Shown here: positions 25,209 to 34,419 of the stretch, piece after piece
Layout of the letters: every line of letters starts with the position of its first letter
Position numbering within the stretch: the stretch's first letter is position 1
NCBI GenBank assembly: GCA_025928545.1
Contig: JAICJH010000004.1
Coordinates: 1-64,000 of the forward strand
Reading direction: 5' to 3'
Length of the DNA: 64,000 bases
DNA from: Bryobacteraceae bacterium
GTDB lineage: Bacteria; Acidobacteriota; Terriglobia; Bryobacterales; Bryobacteraceae
Notes under the pieces: model-generated
Databases searched by the model: none
Told to the model about the DNA's origin: nothing
The model's input: only the letters and a program-made list of their open reading frames with translations
Program-made: the position numbers and the translations under genes

Positions 25209-25518
25209 ACCGGTCATTAGAATTCTTATCAAACCTCAGCAGCACGTCCCGCAATCCGCCAGACGCTGGCTCGTCTCCGGACGCGTGCAGGGAGTTGGCT
25301 TCCGTTCTTTTGTCGAGCAAGAGGCTCAGGCCATCGGTGTAACTGGCTGGGTTCGAAATCTGGACGACGGACGCGTGGAAGCTTATGCCGTAGGCAGCCC
25401 CGACCAGCTCAATCTCCTCGCCGCCCGCCTCAGTCAGGGTCCGCCCCACTCTGAAGTACGCGGACTTGAACAGCTTGAGTCGGAAATGCAACAATTGAGT
25501 TCCTTCCACATGAAGTAA
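25168..25518 (+). CDS. Acylphosphatase
   Basis: Hydrolyses carboxyl-phosphate bonds. The domain is in the second half (SGRVQGVGFRSFVEQEA with the catalytic Arg, then WVRNLDDGRVEA with the catalytic Asn). The only ATG in frame is 25168, which overlaps the response regulator by 41 bases and adds about 30 poor residues. A rarer start nearer the domain (an ATT at about 25219) is possible. The gene is followed within 30 bases by apt. Confidence 0.75.
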   Translation: MPGNLLRLRSRSTKPVIRILIKPQQHVPQSARRWLVSGRVQGVGFRSFVEQEAQAIGVTGWVRNLDDGRVEAYAVGSPDQLNLLAARLSQGPPHSEVRGLEQLESEMQQLSSFHMK

Positions 25519-25539
25519 CCGATTGGAGCAGACACCTAC

Positions 25540-26061
25540 TTGGACATTCTGAAGAAGCTGATACGCGAAGTTCCCGATTTCCCCAAACCTGGCATTCTTT
25601 TCTACGACATCACCACTTTGCTCAAAGATCCCCGCGGGCTTCGTGGCACCATCGACGCGCTGCGCGCTCATTATGCGGGCGCCGAAGTCGATGTGGTGAT
25701 CGGCAGTGAATCGCGCGGCTTCATCTTTGCGCCCGCGCTCGCCTACGCTCTCGGCGCCGGTTTCGTTCCCGTGCGCAAGCCGAAGAAACTGCCCGCCGAG
25801 ATTTCGTCCATTTCCTATGATCTCGAGTACGGCAGCGATGTCCTCGAAGTCCACAAAGATGCCATCTTCAAAGGCTGTCGCGTCCTGATTGTCGACGATC
25901 TTCTCGCCACCGGCGGCACTGCGCGCGCCGTCACGCAATTGGTGGAGGGCCTCGGCGGCACCGTTGCCGGCCTGGGGTTTGTCGTGGAGCTGACATTTCT
26001 GAATGGCCGTGGCAAGTTGGCCGGCCATGAGGTCTTTTCGCTGTTGCAGTACGACAAATAA
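25540..26061 (+). CDS. apt: Adenine phosphoribosyltransferase
   Basis: Purine salvage enzyme (173 residues; TTG start at 25540 with a GGAG motif upstream). N-terminal [40 protein letters not shown], and the PRPP motif [16 protein letters not shown]. The size and motifs are standard. Nearly adjacent to ispE (ATG 4 bases after the stop), so an operon. Confidence 0.92.
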   Translation: MDILKKLIREVPDFPKPGILFYDITTLLKDPRGLRGTIDALRAHYAGAEVDVVIGSESRGFIFAPALAYALGAGFVPVRKPKKLPAEISSISYDLEYGSDVLEVHKDAIFKGCRVLIVDDLLATGGTARAVTQLVEGLGGTVAGLGFVVELTFLNGRGKLAGHEVFSLLQYDK

Positions 26062-26064
26062 ACC

Positions 26065-27024
26065 ATGACGCGAGAGGCGCGGCTGCGGGCTTACGCCAAA
26101 CTCAATCTGGGTTTGCGCGTGCTTTACAAGCGGCCCGACGGCTACCACGAGCTGCGAACCGTCTTCCAGACGATTTCGCTCGCCGATGATCTGACGATTT
26201 CCTTTACCCCTGCGAAATCCACGACCATCGAGATGCACGGCACGCCGGACATTCCGGACAATCTGGCGGAACGCGCCGCCCGGTTGGTCATGGAAGCGGC
26301 GGAGAAGCACGGTGCCGTGCGCCTTACGCTTGGCAAGAACATTCCTTCAGGCGCGGGGCTGGGCGGAGGCTCATCCGATGCGGCGGCCGTCCTGCTGGCT
26401 TTGCCAGTCCTGTCCGGCGCCCGCCTGCCCGTGCGCGAACTGACCAACCTCGCATCGAAACTCGGCAGCGATGTCCCCTTCTTTCTTTACGGCGGGACTG
26501 CCCTTGGCCTCGGACGCGGGGAGGAGCTTTATCCCCTGCCCGACAGGCCCGCCGAACAGGCGCTGCTCGTCGCGCCGCCTGTACATTCCTCCACCGCCGA
26601 TGCCTATCGCGACCTCTCTGCTACATTGACAAATGTTGGGTTACAAAATAAACTGGATAGTTTCCAGAACGAGGCTTGGGGGCGTACGTCCGGAAACGAT
26701 AAGCCCAGCCTAATCAATGATTTTGAGGCTGTTGTCGTAGCCCGTTATCCGGAGTTGGCGGCAGTTCGGGAAAGACTCCGGCAGGCCGGAGCAACCCGTG
26801 TGGCAATGACCGGTTCCGGCTCGGCAATCTTTGGAATCTTCAACAATCCCGGTAAACTGGAAACAGCGCGGTTGGCGTGGCAGAAAAAAGCTGAGCCCGG
26901 CGAACGGGTATTTTCGGTGTCATTTGTGAGTCGCACAAGGTATCAGGGTGCATGGCGGCGGGCACTCAATCAGGATAGGAAAGGTAACGACTTATGGCCG
27001 CCCCAAAGCCGGCACGCGCGATGA
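26065..27024 (+). CDS. ispE: 4-diphosphocytidyl-2-C-methyl-D-erythritol kinase
   Basis: GHMP kinase of the MEP isoprenoid pathway (319 residues, slightly longer than the usual 280-300). Motif 1: AYAKLNLGLRVLYKRPDGYH. Motif 2: PSGAGLGGGSSDAAAV. Motif 3: MTGSGSAIFGIF. The C-terminal tail (TRYQGAWRRALNQDRKGNDL) is an extra Arg/Lys-rich extension. Its stop overlaps the likely prs start (ATGA at 27021). Confidence 0.92.
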   Translation: MTREARLRAYAKLNLGLRVLYKRPDGYHELRTVFQTISLADDLTISFTPAKSTTIEMHGTPDIPDNLAERAARLVMEAAEKHGAVRLTLGKNIPSGAGLGGGSSDAAAVLLALPVLSGARLPVRELTNLASKLGSDVPFFLYGGTALGLGRGEELYPLPDRPAEQALLVAPPVHSSTADAYRDLSATLTNVGLQNKLDSFQNEAWGRTSGNDKPSLINDFEAVVVARYPELAAVRERLRQAGATRVAMTGSGSAIFGIFNNPGKLETARLAWQKKAEPGERVFSVSFVSRTRYQGAWRRALNQDRKGNDLWPPQSRHAR

Positions 27025-27965
27025 ACCCGGATCGCATCAAGATTTTTACCGGCAGCGCCAATCCGGAGCTGGCCACGGAGATCTGCCGCCATATCGGCCT
27101 CGATCTCGGCGAGATGAGCATGCGCCGCTTTGCGGATGGCGAAATTCATCTGCAGATTCTCGAAAATGTGCGCGGAGCCGATTGCTTCGTCGTCCAGCCC
27201 ACCTGCTCTCCCGTCGAATTCCATCTCATGGAACTGCTGCTGACCATGGACGCTTTGAAGCGCGCCTCGGCCGAGCGTGTCACCGCGGTGCTCCCGTATT
27301 ACGGCTACGGCCGCCAGGATCGAAAGGACAAGCCGCGCGTCCCGATTTCAGCCAAACTTGTCGCCTCCCTGCTCGAACGCGCCGGAGCCGATCGCATCAT
27401 GGCTCTCGATCTCCACGCTGCCCAGATTCAGGGCTTCTTCGACGTCCCTGTAGATCACCTGTTTTTTCGCCCCGTTACCGTGGACTATCTGAAATCGCAC
27501 GAGATGGACGACCTGACCGTTGTCTCGCCCGATGCCGGTGGCGTGGAACGCGCGCGGTCGATTGCGAAACGCCTCAACGCTCCGCTCGCGATTATCGATA
27601 AGCGCCGCGAAGAAGCAAACGTGGCGGAAGTCATGAACGTCATCGGCGACGTCGCAGGGCAGAACTGTTTGCTGGTGGACGATCTGATCGACACAGCCGG
27701 AACTCTGGTCAAAGGCGCCGAAGCGCTCATCGATCAGGGAGCCGCCAGCGTGACCGCCTGCGCTACCCACGCCGTGCTTTCAGGCCCTGCCATTGAGCGA
27801 ATCATCAAATCGCCGATCCGCGAAGTAGTCGTCTCCAACTCCATTCCTCTGACAGAGGAAGGCAGGAAATGCGGCAAGATCCGTCAATTATCGGTAGCGC
27901 CCCTGCTGGCCTCCGCAATCCAGTCCATCCACGAAGAAACTTCGGTCAGCCAGCTCTTCCTCTAG
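27021..27965 (+). CDS. prs: Ribose-phosphate pyrophosphokinase
   Basis: Makes PRPP from ribose 5-phosphate and ATP. I choose ATG 27021 (MNPDRIKIFTGSANPELATE), overlapping the ispE stop; an earlier in-frame ATG at 26994 is possible. The protein has 314 residues. Markers: the PPi loop SPVEFHLMELLLTMDALKRA, PYYGYGRQDRKDKPR, and the PRPP motif VDDLIDTAGTL. PRPP from this enzyme is the substrate of Apt, encoded in the same string. Confidence 0.94.
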   Translation: MNPDRIKIFTGSANPELATEICRHIGLDLGEMSMRRFADGEIHLQILENVRGADCFVVQPTCSPVEFHLMELLLTMDALKRASAERVTAVLPYYGYGRQDRKDKPRVPISAKLVASLLERAGADRIMALDLHAAQIQGFFDVPVDHLFFRPVTVDYLKSHEMDDLTVVSPDAGGVERARSIAKRLNAPLAIIDKRREEANVAEVMNVIGDVAGQNCLLVDDLIDTAGTLVKGAEALIDQGAASVTACATHAVLSGPAIERIIKSPIREVVVSNSIPLTEEGRKCGKIRQLSVAPLLASAIQSIHEETSVSQLFL

Positions 27966-27982
27966 GAGCAAACAAGGGTCTG

Positions 27983-28010
27983 ATCGGCGTGCATCTGCGT
28001 TCATCGGCGG
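27983..28010. repeat. Repeat-like intergenic motif
   Basis: An intergenic stretch with ATCGGCG twice (27983-27989 and 28003-28009) around CATCTGCG, giving a partial internal repeat. It resembles dispersed extragenic repeats I have seen described in acidobacterial and related genomes. Only one copy is in this window, so this is an inference. Confidence 0.3.
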
Positions 28011-28130
28011 CTATTTAAGTTTTTCCGCGTCGACCGACTTAGTCCGTACCGATGCAACAAACTTCTGTTTCCCTGATAAACTCTGAGGTTGGCAGATTTG
28101 AATTGCGCCAAAAAGTTTAAGGAGAACAGA

Positions 28131-29330
28131 ATGCTTTACAGCAGACGGGATGTCGGACGATTGGCGCTGGCGGCGGGAGCCGTTGGAATCGCATCGCCGA
28201 AAATGTTCGCGGCGGCAAAACCGGATTCGAAGATCAAGGGCGTCCAGATCGGCGCCATTACTTACAGCTACCGCAGCATGCCGGATCAGAGCGCGGAAGC
28301 CCATCTCCGGTACTTCGTCGATTCCGGAATCAGCGCGATCGAGATGGAGACTCCGCTGGGCAACTGGACCCGGGAAAAGGGAAATTGGAACTCCAGCCCG
28401 GCGGCTGCGGCTGCTGCCGCGGCGGGTGGCGGGCGCGGCGGTGGTGGTGGACGCGCCGGAAGCGGTGCTGGTCGCGCGGGTGGCGGCGGCCGTGGTCCGG
28501 CCCCGACCTATCCCGTGGTTGCCGGCATGAAAACGGGTTTCCCCAACGATCAACCGGCAGGGCAGTGGAACGGAGTGGCGTGCCCGACCGCCGCAGGACG
28601 CGCCGGCGGCGGCGCTCCGGCCGGTAGCGGTGGACGTGGCGGCGGTGGCGGCGGGCGCGGTCCCCAGACACCGGAGCAAATCGCCGCGGCGGACGCGGAG
28701 CGCAAATGGCGCCTGGCTCTGCCGATGAGCATCTTTAAGGATCTGCGCACCCTGTACAACAATGCCGGCGTGAGCATCTATGCGGTGAAAGAAGTCCATC
28801 AGGCTACGGACGAGGATCTGGACTACACGTTTACCGTAGCCAAAACGCTCGGCGCCAGCCATGTGACCCTGGAACTGCCGACCGGTCCAAACGCCGAGGC
28901 CGAGCTCAAGAAGCTGGGCGACTGGGCGCTGAAGTACAAGATGCTCACCGCGTACCATACGCACCAGCAGGGCAGCATGCACGCGCTCGATACTGCCTTC
29001 GAGGTCTCCAAAGGCAATGCGGCGAATGTCGATCTCGGCCACTTCATGGCCGCGTCAAATCCCGACGGATCGCCGCTCGAATTCCTGAACAAGTTCCATG
29101 ACAGGATCGCGAGCTTCCACCTGAAGGACCGGACCTCGGTCGCTCACTGCGCGCTGAATCTGCCATGGGGCACCGGCGAGACGCCGATTCCTCAGATTCT
29201 CCAGACAGTGCAGAAAAACAAATGGACAATGCCTGCCACGATCGAACTGGAATACAACATTCCGGAAGGCTCGGATGCGGTGAAGGAAGTCGTGAAGTGC
29301 CTCGAGTTTTGCCGCAAGGCGCTTGCCTGA
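28131..29330 (+). CDS. Exported sugar phosphate isomerase/epimerase-like protein (Tat)
   Basis: AP_endonuc_2-type TIM barrel protein of 399 residues. The start at ATG 28131 is set by an AGGAG site and a Tat-type signal (SRRDVGRLALAAGAVGI). After the signal the barrel begins IKGVQIGAITYSYRSMPDQS and includes ISAIEMETPLGNW and HVTLELPTGP, ending RIASFHLKDRTS (possible metal site His). Two low-complexity inserts interrupt the barrel at residues 89-126 and 154-182, both Gly/Arg/Ala-rich. It is placed before a rhamnogalacturonan-lyase-like gene, so uronate/sugar catabolism is likely. Confidence 0.75.
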   Translation: MLYSRRDVGRLALAAGAVGIASPKMFAAAKPDSKIKGVQIGAITYSYRSMPDQSAEAHLRYFVDSGISAIEMETPLGNWTREKGNWNSSPAAAAAAAAGGGRGGGGGRAGSGAGRAGGGGRGPAPTYPVVAGMKTGFPNDQPAGQWNGVACPTAAGRAGGGAPAGSGGRGGGGGGRGPQTPEQIAAADAERKWRLALPMSIFKDLRTLYNNAGVSIYAVKEVHQATDEDLDYTFTVAKTLGASHVTLELPTGPNAEAELKKLGDWALKYKMLTAYHTHQQGSMHALDTAFEVSKGNAANVDLGHFMAASNPDGSPLEFLNKFHDRIASFHLKDRTSVAHCALNLPWGTGETPIPQILQTVQKNKWTMPATIELEYNIPEGSDAVKEVVKCLEFCRKALA

Positions 29331-31519
29331 AAATTTTCCGAACAGCCTGCGCGTCCGTTCTGGCCCTCGCGCTGTGGCTCCCGCTGCACGGGGCGCCGGA
29401 CGGAACGGGCACCGCCGTGACCGTGAGCGACAACGGTACGTCCTGGACTCTCGACAACGGGATCGTCAAGGCGACCATCGCAAAAGACAGCGGATCCATG
29501 CCTTCGCTGATCTATAGCGGCATGCAGATGCTGGCCGCGAGCGGCGGAACCTGGGAACATACTCCACTCGGCGCGCCATCGGTGACGAACAGCATAACGA
29601 TCGATCCCGCGGCCAATGGCGGGGCACGGGCGGAGGTGTCGATCAAGGGCCTCTCCGGCGGCACGTTCGTTATGACGCGCGACGCCCCCGGCGGCGGCAC
29701 CACCTGCGATATCGAACTTCGCTACTCCCTTGGCCGGGGCGATAGCGGGATTTACACCTACTCCATACTCAGCCATCCGGCGTCATATCCCGCGGCGGGC
29801 GTGGGCGCGGAGGATCGCTACATCGCGCGGCTGAACCAGGACTTCGACTGGATCACGGTGGACAAAGATCGCAACATGCTGGAGGCCGCTCCAACCGACT
29901 GGGGCACCGGCGTGGTGGTGCACGCGAAAGAACAGCGCATTATGAGCAAGGGAGTTTATAAGAACTCCGTCGAGCATAAATACAGCTACTCGGGCATGCA
30001 GGGTTACACGAAGGCGTACGGCTGGTCGAGCACGAAAAACCACGTTGGGATGTGGTTCATCAATCCGACGATCGAGTACCTGAGCGGGGGCCCGACCCGA
30101 CTCGACCTCGATGCGCACTTTGGCGATAATGCCGATCCGGAGCCGATCATCCTCGATTACTGGCACAGCGGCCATTACAGCGGAGCGAGCGTGCCGATTG
30201 CGGCGGGCGAGGAGTGGAGCAGGGTTGTCGGGCCGATCTTCGTTTATGCGAATTCGCTCGCCCGGCCGATTCCGGTGACACAGGGCGAGTTGCGGACGCT
30301 GGCCGCGACGTCGGGAAACCCGACGGTGCCTGCCAGCTGGACCGCAAACGCGAACGCACTCTGGAAGGACGCCACGGCGCAGGCGAAAAAAGAGAATGCC
30401 AGCTGGCCATACGACTGGGTAAGAGGCGCGGATTACACGCCACTGGCCGCGCGCGGCAACGTGACGGGGCGAATCGAACTGGTGGATCCGCTGGCTCCGA
30501 AGGGCTCTTCGAAGAAGCTGCCGAGTCTCGTCGTCGGTCTGACACATCCGGATTTCGAGCCTCCGGCCGGTGCTCCTCCCGCGGCAGGTTTCGGGCGCGG
30601 GAATTTCGGGCCGGGAAGCTGGATGCATGACGCGCGGTTTTACCAGTTCTTCAACGATGGTGCGGAGGACGGTAAGTTCACCATTACGAAGATTCGCCCC
30701 GGCACTTATACGCTGCACGCGTGGGCAGATGGCGTGCTCGGCGAGTTTGCGCGGACAAACATCACAGTGGAGAGCGGTAAAACCCTGGACCTTGGCACGC
30801 TGGTGTGGAAGCCCGTGCGCTTTGGAAGGCAGGTGTGGGAAATCGGAACTCCGGACCGGTCCGCCAATGAGTTCTTCAAGGGCGACGGAGAGAACTACTG
30901 GCTGTGGGGCTGGAACCTGCGCTATGCGCTCCTGTTTCCGAAAGACCTCACCTATACCGTGGGCAAGAGCGACTGGCACAAAGAGTGGTTCTTCGAGGAA
31001 GTGCCGCACGCGACGAATCTGTCGTTCGTGAATCCGGAGGCGAAAGATCCGGCGAACCAGCGCTTCGGATGGGTCGCCGCGGAATCGCTCGACCGATATC
31101 CGCAGACCGATCAGCGCGGTCCCTGGGCGGTATACGGGCGCGGCCGGGAGACTGTGTGGACAATTCGATTCACTATGCCGAATCGGGCGCAGGGCAGATC
31201 CGGGCAAGTAAGCGCGGCGCTCCGGGTGGGACTCGCCGGGGTGAATGGAATGCGGGAGGGCCTGCCGGTCGTGGTGAACGGGCGGAGCGCCGGCTCCATC
31301 GGCAGCGGCAGCGATGCCGACAATGCGCCGTTGAGAAACACCGACGCGATTCGCTACAACACCGACCGGGGCCTCTGGCAAGAGCGGGCCTTGAAGTTCG
31401 ATGCCGCGCTGCTGAAGGCAGGCGAGAATACGATGACCTTTACCGTACCGGCCGGGGATTTGCAAAGCGGCGTGGTTTGGGATTATCTGCGCCTGGAACT
31501 GGACGATAGCGGCAGGTAG
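29297..31519 (+). CDS. Exported polysaccharide lyase family 4-like (rhamnogalacturonan lyase)
   Basis: About 740 residues. I choose GTG 29297 because GAAGGAAG lies 7 bases upstream and a signal peptide (IFRTACASVLALALWLPLHG) then follows; TTG at 29309 is an alternative. The start lies inside the end of the isomerase gene (34 bases overlap). The N-terminal lyase domain includes the TWEHTPLGAP and SGHYSGASVPIAAGEEW regions. A domain like PL4 domain II (KFTITKIRPGTYTLHAWADG) and a C-terminal jelly-roll (FTVPAGDLQSGVVWDYLRL) follow. The domain order fits PL4 enzymes that cut rhamnogalacturonan I. A small Gly/Ala/Pro-rich insert is near 30548-30625. Confidence 0.8.
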   Translation: MPRVLPQGACLKIFRTACASVLALALWLPLHGAPDGTGTAVTVSDNGTSWTLDNGIVKATIAKDSGSMPSLIYSGMQMLAASGGTWEHTPLGAPSVTNSITIDPAANGGARAEVSIKGLSGGTFVMTRDAPGGGTTCDIELRYSLGRGDSGIYTYSILSHPASYPAAGVGAEDRYIARLNQDFDWITVDKDRNMLEAAPTDWGTGVVVHAKEQRIMSKGVYKNSVEHKYSYSGMQGYTKAYGWSSTKNHVGMWFINPTIEYLSGGPTRLDLDAHFGDNADPEPIILDYWHSGHYSGASVPIAAGEEWSRVVGPIFVYANSLARPIPVTQGELRTLAATSGNPTVPASWTANANALWKDATAQAKKENASWPYDWVRGADYTPLAARGNVTGRIELVDPLAPKGSSKKLPSLVVGLTHPDFEPPAGAPPAAGFGRGNFGPGSWMHDARFYQFFNDGAEDGKFTITKIRPGTYTLHAWADGVLGEFARTNITVESGKTLDLGTLVWKPVRFGRQVWEIGTPDRSANEFFKGDGENYWLWGWNLRYALLFPKDLTYTVGKSDWHKEWFFEEVPHATNLSFVNPEAKDPANQRFGWVAAESLDRYPQTDQRGPWAVYGRGRETVWTIRFTMPNRAQGRSGQVSAALRVGLAGVNGMREGLPVVVNGRSAGSIGSGSDADNAPLRNTDAIRYNTDRGLWQERALKFDAALLKAGENTMTFTVPAGDLQSGVVWDYLRLELDDSGR

Positions 31520-31534
31520 TCACCCACGCAGAGC

Positions 31535-32962
31535 TTACTTGCCCATCCGGGCAAGTTGCTCCTTCACAAACGTCGCGCGGTGGATGGCAAATGTCTTGAT
31601 TGGCACGATATCGCCGCTGCCGAACTCGCGAAGTTCGATGCTCCTGCCGGCGCTGGCCTTGTCGAAACGATCCAGGCTATCGTCCTTCGCCGCGCGTCCC
31701 TGTTCGGCGATAGCGGGACGTAGACGCGGTATCAGTTCGTCCACCTGTTTTGCCAGGCGTTGAGGATCGAAGAGCGTACCGGAAAACTCCCGCAGGCGCG
31801 CCAGATAAGGTTCACGAAAGGCCGGCACCTTGAAAAGCCGTTCGAGAAATTTATTCGACCGGTACCATGGCGGGAGAATGGGCCGGGTCTCGCGCTGCCT
31901 TTGGTTCAGGTGCTGCGGAAACTGACCGAAGGTGTGGTCGAGATCCCACGGCATGAAGCGAAGTTTCCGCGTTTTCGGATCGAGCCACGCATAGAAGTTC
32001 TGGCCATCGTCCATCATACTGTCGCCATCCGAGAGCCAGACTGTGACCGCCATAAAGCGCGACACCTCGTCGAGATCGATGAAACTTCCCAGACGCTGCG
32101 CCAATTCGGCATCGGATCCGTTCGACATCAGGCGGCAGAAATCGATGATTTGTTTCCGGTCCTCCGGGGTCGGCGGGTCTTTCGGGTCGAGAGACGGAAC
32201 ATAGTCGGCCCAGTTTTCGCCGCGGTAGCGGAAAAGTGCGAAGCTTTCCCTGTCGAACGGCTTGAGCAAGGCGCCTTTCCCGTCGCCGAAGCGCTCTTCG
32301 AGGTACGGGCCTCCGACATCTTCGCTGATGGTGTAAACGCCGAGGACTCGGTTATCGACCTGACCTGGAATCGTCAGGAACAGTCGCGCGTAAGTGGTGC
32401 GCGATGCGGGAACCCCGGCGTCCCGGTAGAGACGGTAGCCGAGAACTTCGTTCATCGCCGTGGCATCGGTAATGTTGTTGCGGAAATCGAGAGTCGTAAT
32501 TTTCCCGGCGAGCTTTTGTCCTTTCACGAATTCGTTGAGATGAACTTTGTAGGGGACTCTTTCGCCCGGGCTGACGTGGCTGTAGCTCGAATCGCGGACG
32601 GCGTTCAGGAACGTACCGTTGCCTTTGAAGCGAACGCCTACGTCGCGGAAGACTTTGCCTTCAATATCGATGTCGGCGTGGCCGTTGGGAAAATCGACTC
32701 CCTGCGAAGCCAGATAGCCGTTGCGGGCAGCCCTTTCGGGATGAGCCCGCTGTTGCGCGCGCCGATCGGCGTGGATCGGCTGCATCGCCTTCCATTGATC
32801 GGGCCGGATGGTAAGGTGTACAGTCCAGATCCTGGTCGAAGTGAAGAGATCGTCCGCGGTAAAGCCGGGAGAGGTGATATCCGCCGCCAGGCATACGGTG
32901 GCGAAAAGCATCGCACCGGCCACCAGCCCGCAGATCCTCGCGATTTTCACTCTGGTTTGCAT
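31535..32962 (-). CDS. Exported CotH-kinase family protein
   Basis: Atypical kinase family named after the Bacillus spore coat protein CotH. The start at ATG 32962 gives a signal peptide (MQTRVKIARICGLVAGAMLF); an ATG at 33004 would add 14 residues. The protein has about 475 residues. Family landmarks: GVRFKGNGTFLNAVR, PYKVHLNEFVKGQKLAGKIT, LDFRNNITDATAMNEVLGYR, and the catalytic MPWDLDHTFGQF. It converges on the PL4-like gene. Why a secreted kinase sits among pectin enzymes is unclear. Confidence 0.82.
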   Translation of the reverse strand: MQTRVKIARICGLVAGAMLFATVCLAADITSPGFTADDLFTSTRIWTVHLTIRPDQWKAMQPIHADRRAQQRAHPERAARNGYLASQGVDFPNGHADIDIEGKVFRDVGVRFKGNGTFLNAVRDSSYSHVSPGERVPYKVHLNEFVKGQKLAGKITTLDFRNNITDATAMNEVLGYRLYRDAGVPASRTTYARLFLTIPGQVDNRVLGVYTISEDVGGPYLEERFGDGKGALLKPFDRESFALFRYRGENWADYVPSLDPKDPPTPEDRKQIIDFCRLMSNGSDAELAQRLGSFIDLDEVSRFMAVTVWLSDGDSMMDDGQNFYAWLDPKTRKLRFMPWDLDHTFGQFPQHLNQRQRETRPILPPWYRSNKFLERLFKVPAFREPYLARLREFSGTLFDPQRLAKQVDELIPRLRPAIAEQGRAAKDDSLDRFDKASAGRSIELREFGSGDIVPIKTFAIHRATFVKEQLARMGK

Positions 32963-33124
32963 CCAGAAGCTACTACGTTGGGATGGGCTGGCTGGTTCAC
33001 GCAAAAAATCAACAGGCTTTATCTTTGCAAAACATCTGTTAGCATGGTCGGGTTAGTACTGCGAGGATCATCGGAGGCCGGACCCCACATCGCTATCCGG
33101 ACCCCTTGTCCTGAGGATCTGCCA

Positions 33125-34411
33125 ATGCCTATCGACCGTTACTCCCGCCGCCGCTTCAACTCCCTCATCGCCGCAGCTCCGCTCGGGCCGCTGGCAATGA
33201 AAGTCTTCGCCGCGCCCGCTCGCGAACTTCTCATTACCAAATCCGGCGCGGTCGCCGACGCCTCCACGGTCAACACGAAAGCCATCCAGTCTGCCATCGA
33301 TCAGCTTGCCGCCGGCGGCGGAGGCACCCTGGTCGTCCCTAAGGGTGTCTTCATCTCCGGCGCACTGTTCTTCAAGCCGAAGGTCAACCTGCGCCTGACG
33401 GAAGGCGCTGTTCTCAAGTGTTCCAACGATCTCTCGAACTTCCCCGCGCAACGCACCCGCATCGAAGGCCACTTCATGGAGAACTTCACTCCCGCCCTCA
33501 TCAACGCGAAACGCTGCGACGGCTTCCAGCTCACCGGCGATGGCATACTCGACGGCGCCGGCATGCCCATCTGGGAACTCTTCTGGAAGAATCGCGCCGC
33601 GAACAAAGACTTCACGAACACCGGCATGCCCCGCGCCCGGCTCGCGCTCATCGAAGGCTCGAAGGACGTCAGGATCGAAGGCATTACCTTTAAGGATTCG
33701 CAGTTCTGGAACTGCCATCTCTACAACAACGACGGCGTTCTGGTGCATAACGTCCACTTCCAGGTGCCCGACGACTACCGCCAGGCGCCCAGTACCGACG
33801 GCATCGATATCGACAGCTCCCGCAATGTCACCGTCGATGGCTGCGTCTTCTCGGTCACCGACGACTGCATTGCCTGCAAAGGCTCCAAAGGGCCGCACGC
33901 CATGGAGGACAAGGACAGCCCGGCCGTCGAGCACATCCGCGTTCGCAACTGCACCTTCAAGCGCGGCGGCGGAGTTCTCACCTGCGGCAGCGAGGCCACC
34001 ATGGTCCGCGACGTCATCGCGGAAGACTGCAAAATCACGGGTGGCGTCCGCATCGCAACCCTGAAGCTGCGCCCCGACACACCGCAGCATTACGAGGACA
34101 TCACCTTCCGCAACATCACCTCCGAAGGCCCCGCCAGCGGCATCATCAACATGGCGCCGTGGACCCAGTATTTCGATCTCCAGGGCATGGAGCCGCCTAA
34201 GTCCATCGTCAAAAACCTGAACTTCATCGGCATCAAAGGTACGTACACCAGCTTCGGCACCATCAAGCCCAATCCCGGCCAGACCGACATCAGCAACGTC
34301 CTGCTGAAGGATTTCGACGTCAACATACCGAATGGCAAGCTCAACACCTCCGGCGTTACCGACCTCAAGCTCGAAAACGTCCTTGTCAACGGAAAGCCCT
34401 ACTCCGTTTAA
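33125..34411 (+). CDS. Exported GH28 polygalacturonase-like protein (Tat)
   Basis: Right-handed beta-helix glycoside hydrolase of 428 residues cutting galacturonan. ATG 33125 gives a Tat signal (SRRRFNSLIAAAPLGPLAM). Beta-helix sections include GGGGTLVVPKGVFISGALFF, NFTPALINAKRC and RVRNCTFKRGGGVLTCGSEA. GH28 catalytic-region matches: APSTDGIDIDSS (usual NTD), SVTDDCIACKGSKG (DDC for DD), and the RIATLKLRP region. The His of the usual GHG motif is replaced (CGSEATM), so activity could differ. Much open frame upstream of 33125 is not protein-like. Confidence 0.8.
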   Translation: MPIDRYSRRRFNSLIAAAPLGPLAMKVFAAPARELLITKSGAVADASTVNTKAIQSAIDQLAAGGGGTLVVPKGVFISGALFFKPKVNLRLTEGAVLKCSNDLSNFPAQRTRIEGHFMENFTPALINAKRCDGFQLTGDGILDGAGMPIWELFWKNRAANKDFTNTGMPRARLALIEGSKDVRIEGITFKDSQFWNCHLYNNDGVLVHNVHFQVPDDYRQAPSTDGIDIDSSRNVTVDGCVFSVTDDCIACKGSKGPHAMEDKDSPAVEHIRVRNCTFKRGGGVLTCGSEATMVRDVIAEDCKITGGVRIATLKLRPDTPQHYEDITFRNITSEGPASGIINMAPWTQYFDLQGMEPPKSIVKNLNFIGIKGTYTSFGTIKPNPGQTDISNVLLKDFDVNIPNGKLNTSGVTDLKLENVLVNGKPYSV

Positions 34412-34419
34412 TAGGAAAA

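Noticed and set aside
29783..31465. Long open frame (about 560 codons) on the minus strand opposite the PL4-like gene
   Set aside because: Antisense shadow of a well-supported gene; composition is Arg/His-rich and without motifs.
31536..31555. Strong hairpin ACTTGCCC-ATCC-GGGCAAGT at the end of the CotH-kinase gene
   Set aside because: No T run on either side, and the bases are coding; not called as a terminator, though it might act between the convergent genes.
33068..34090. Open frame of about 340 codons on the minus strand opposite the GH28 gene
   Set aside because: Shadow of the GH28 gene, which carries its own signal peptide and motifs.
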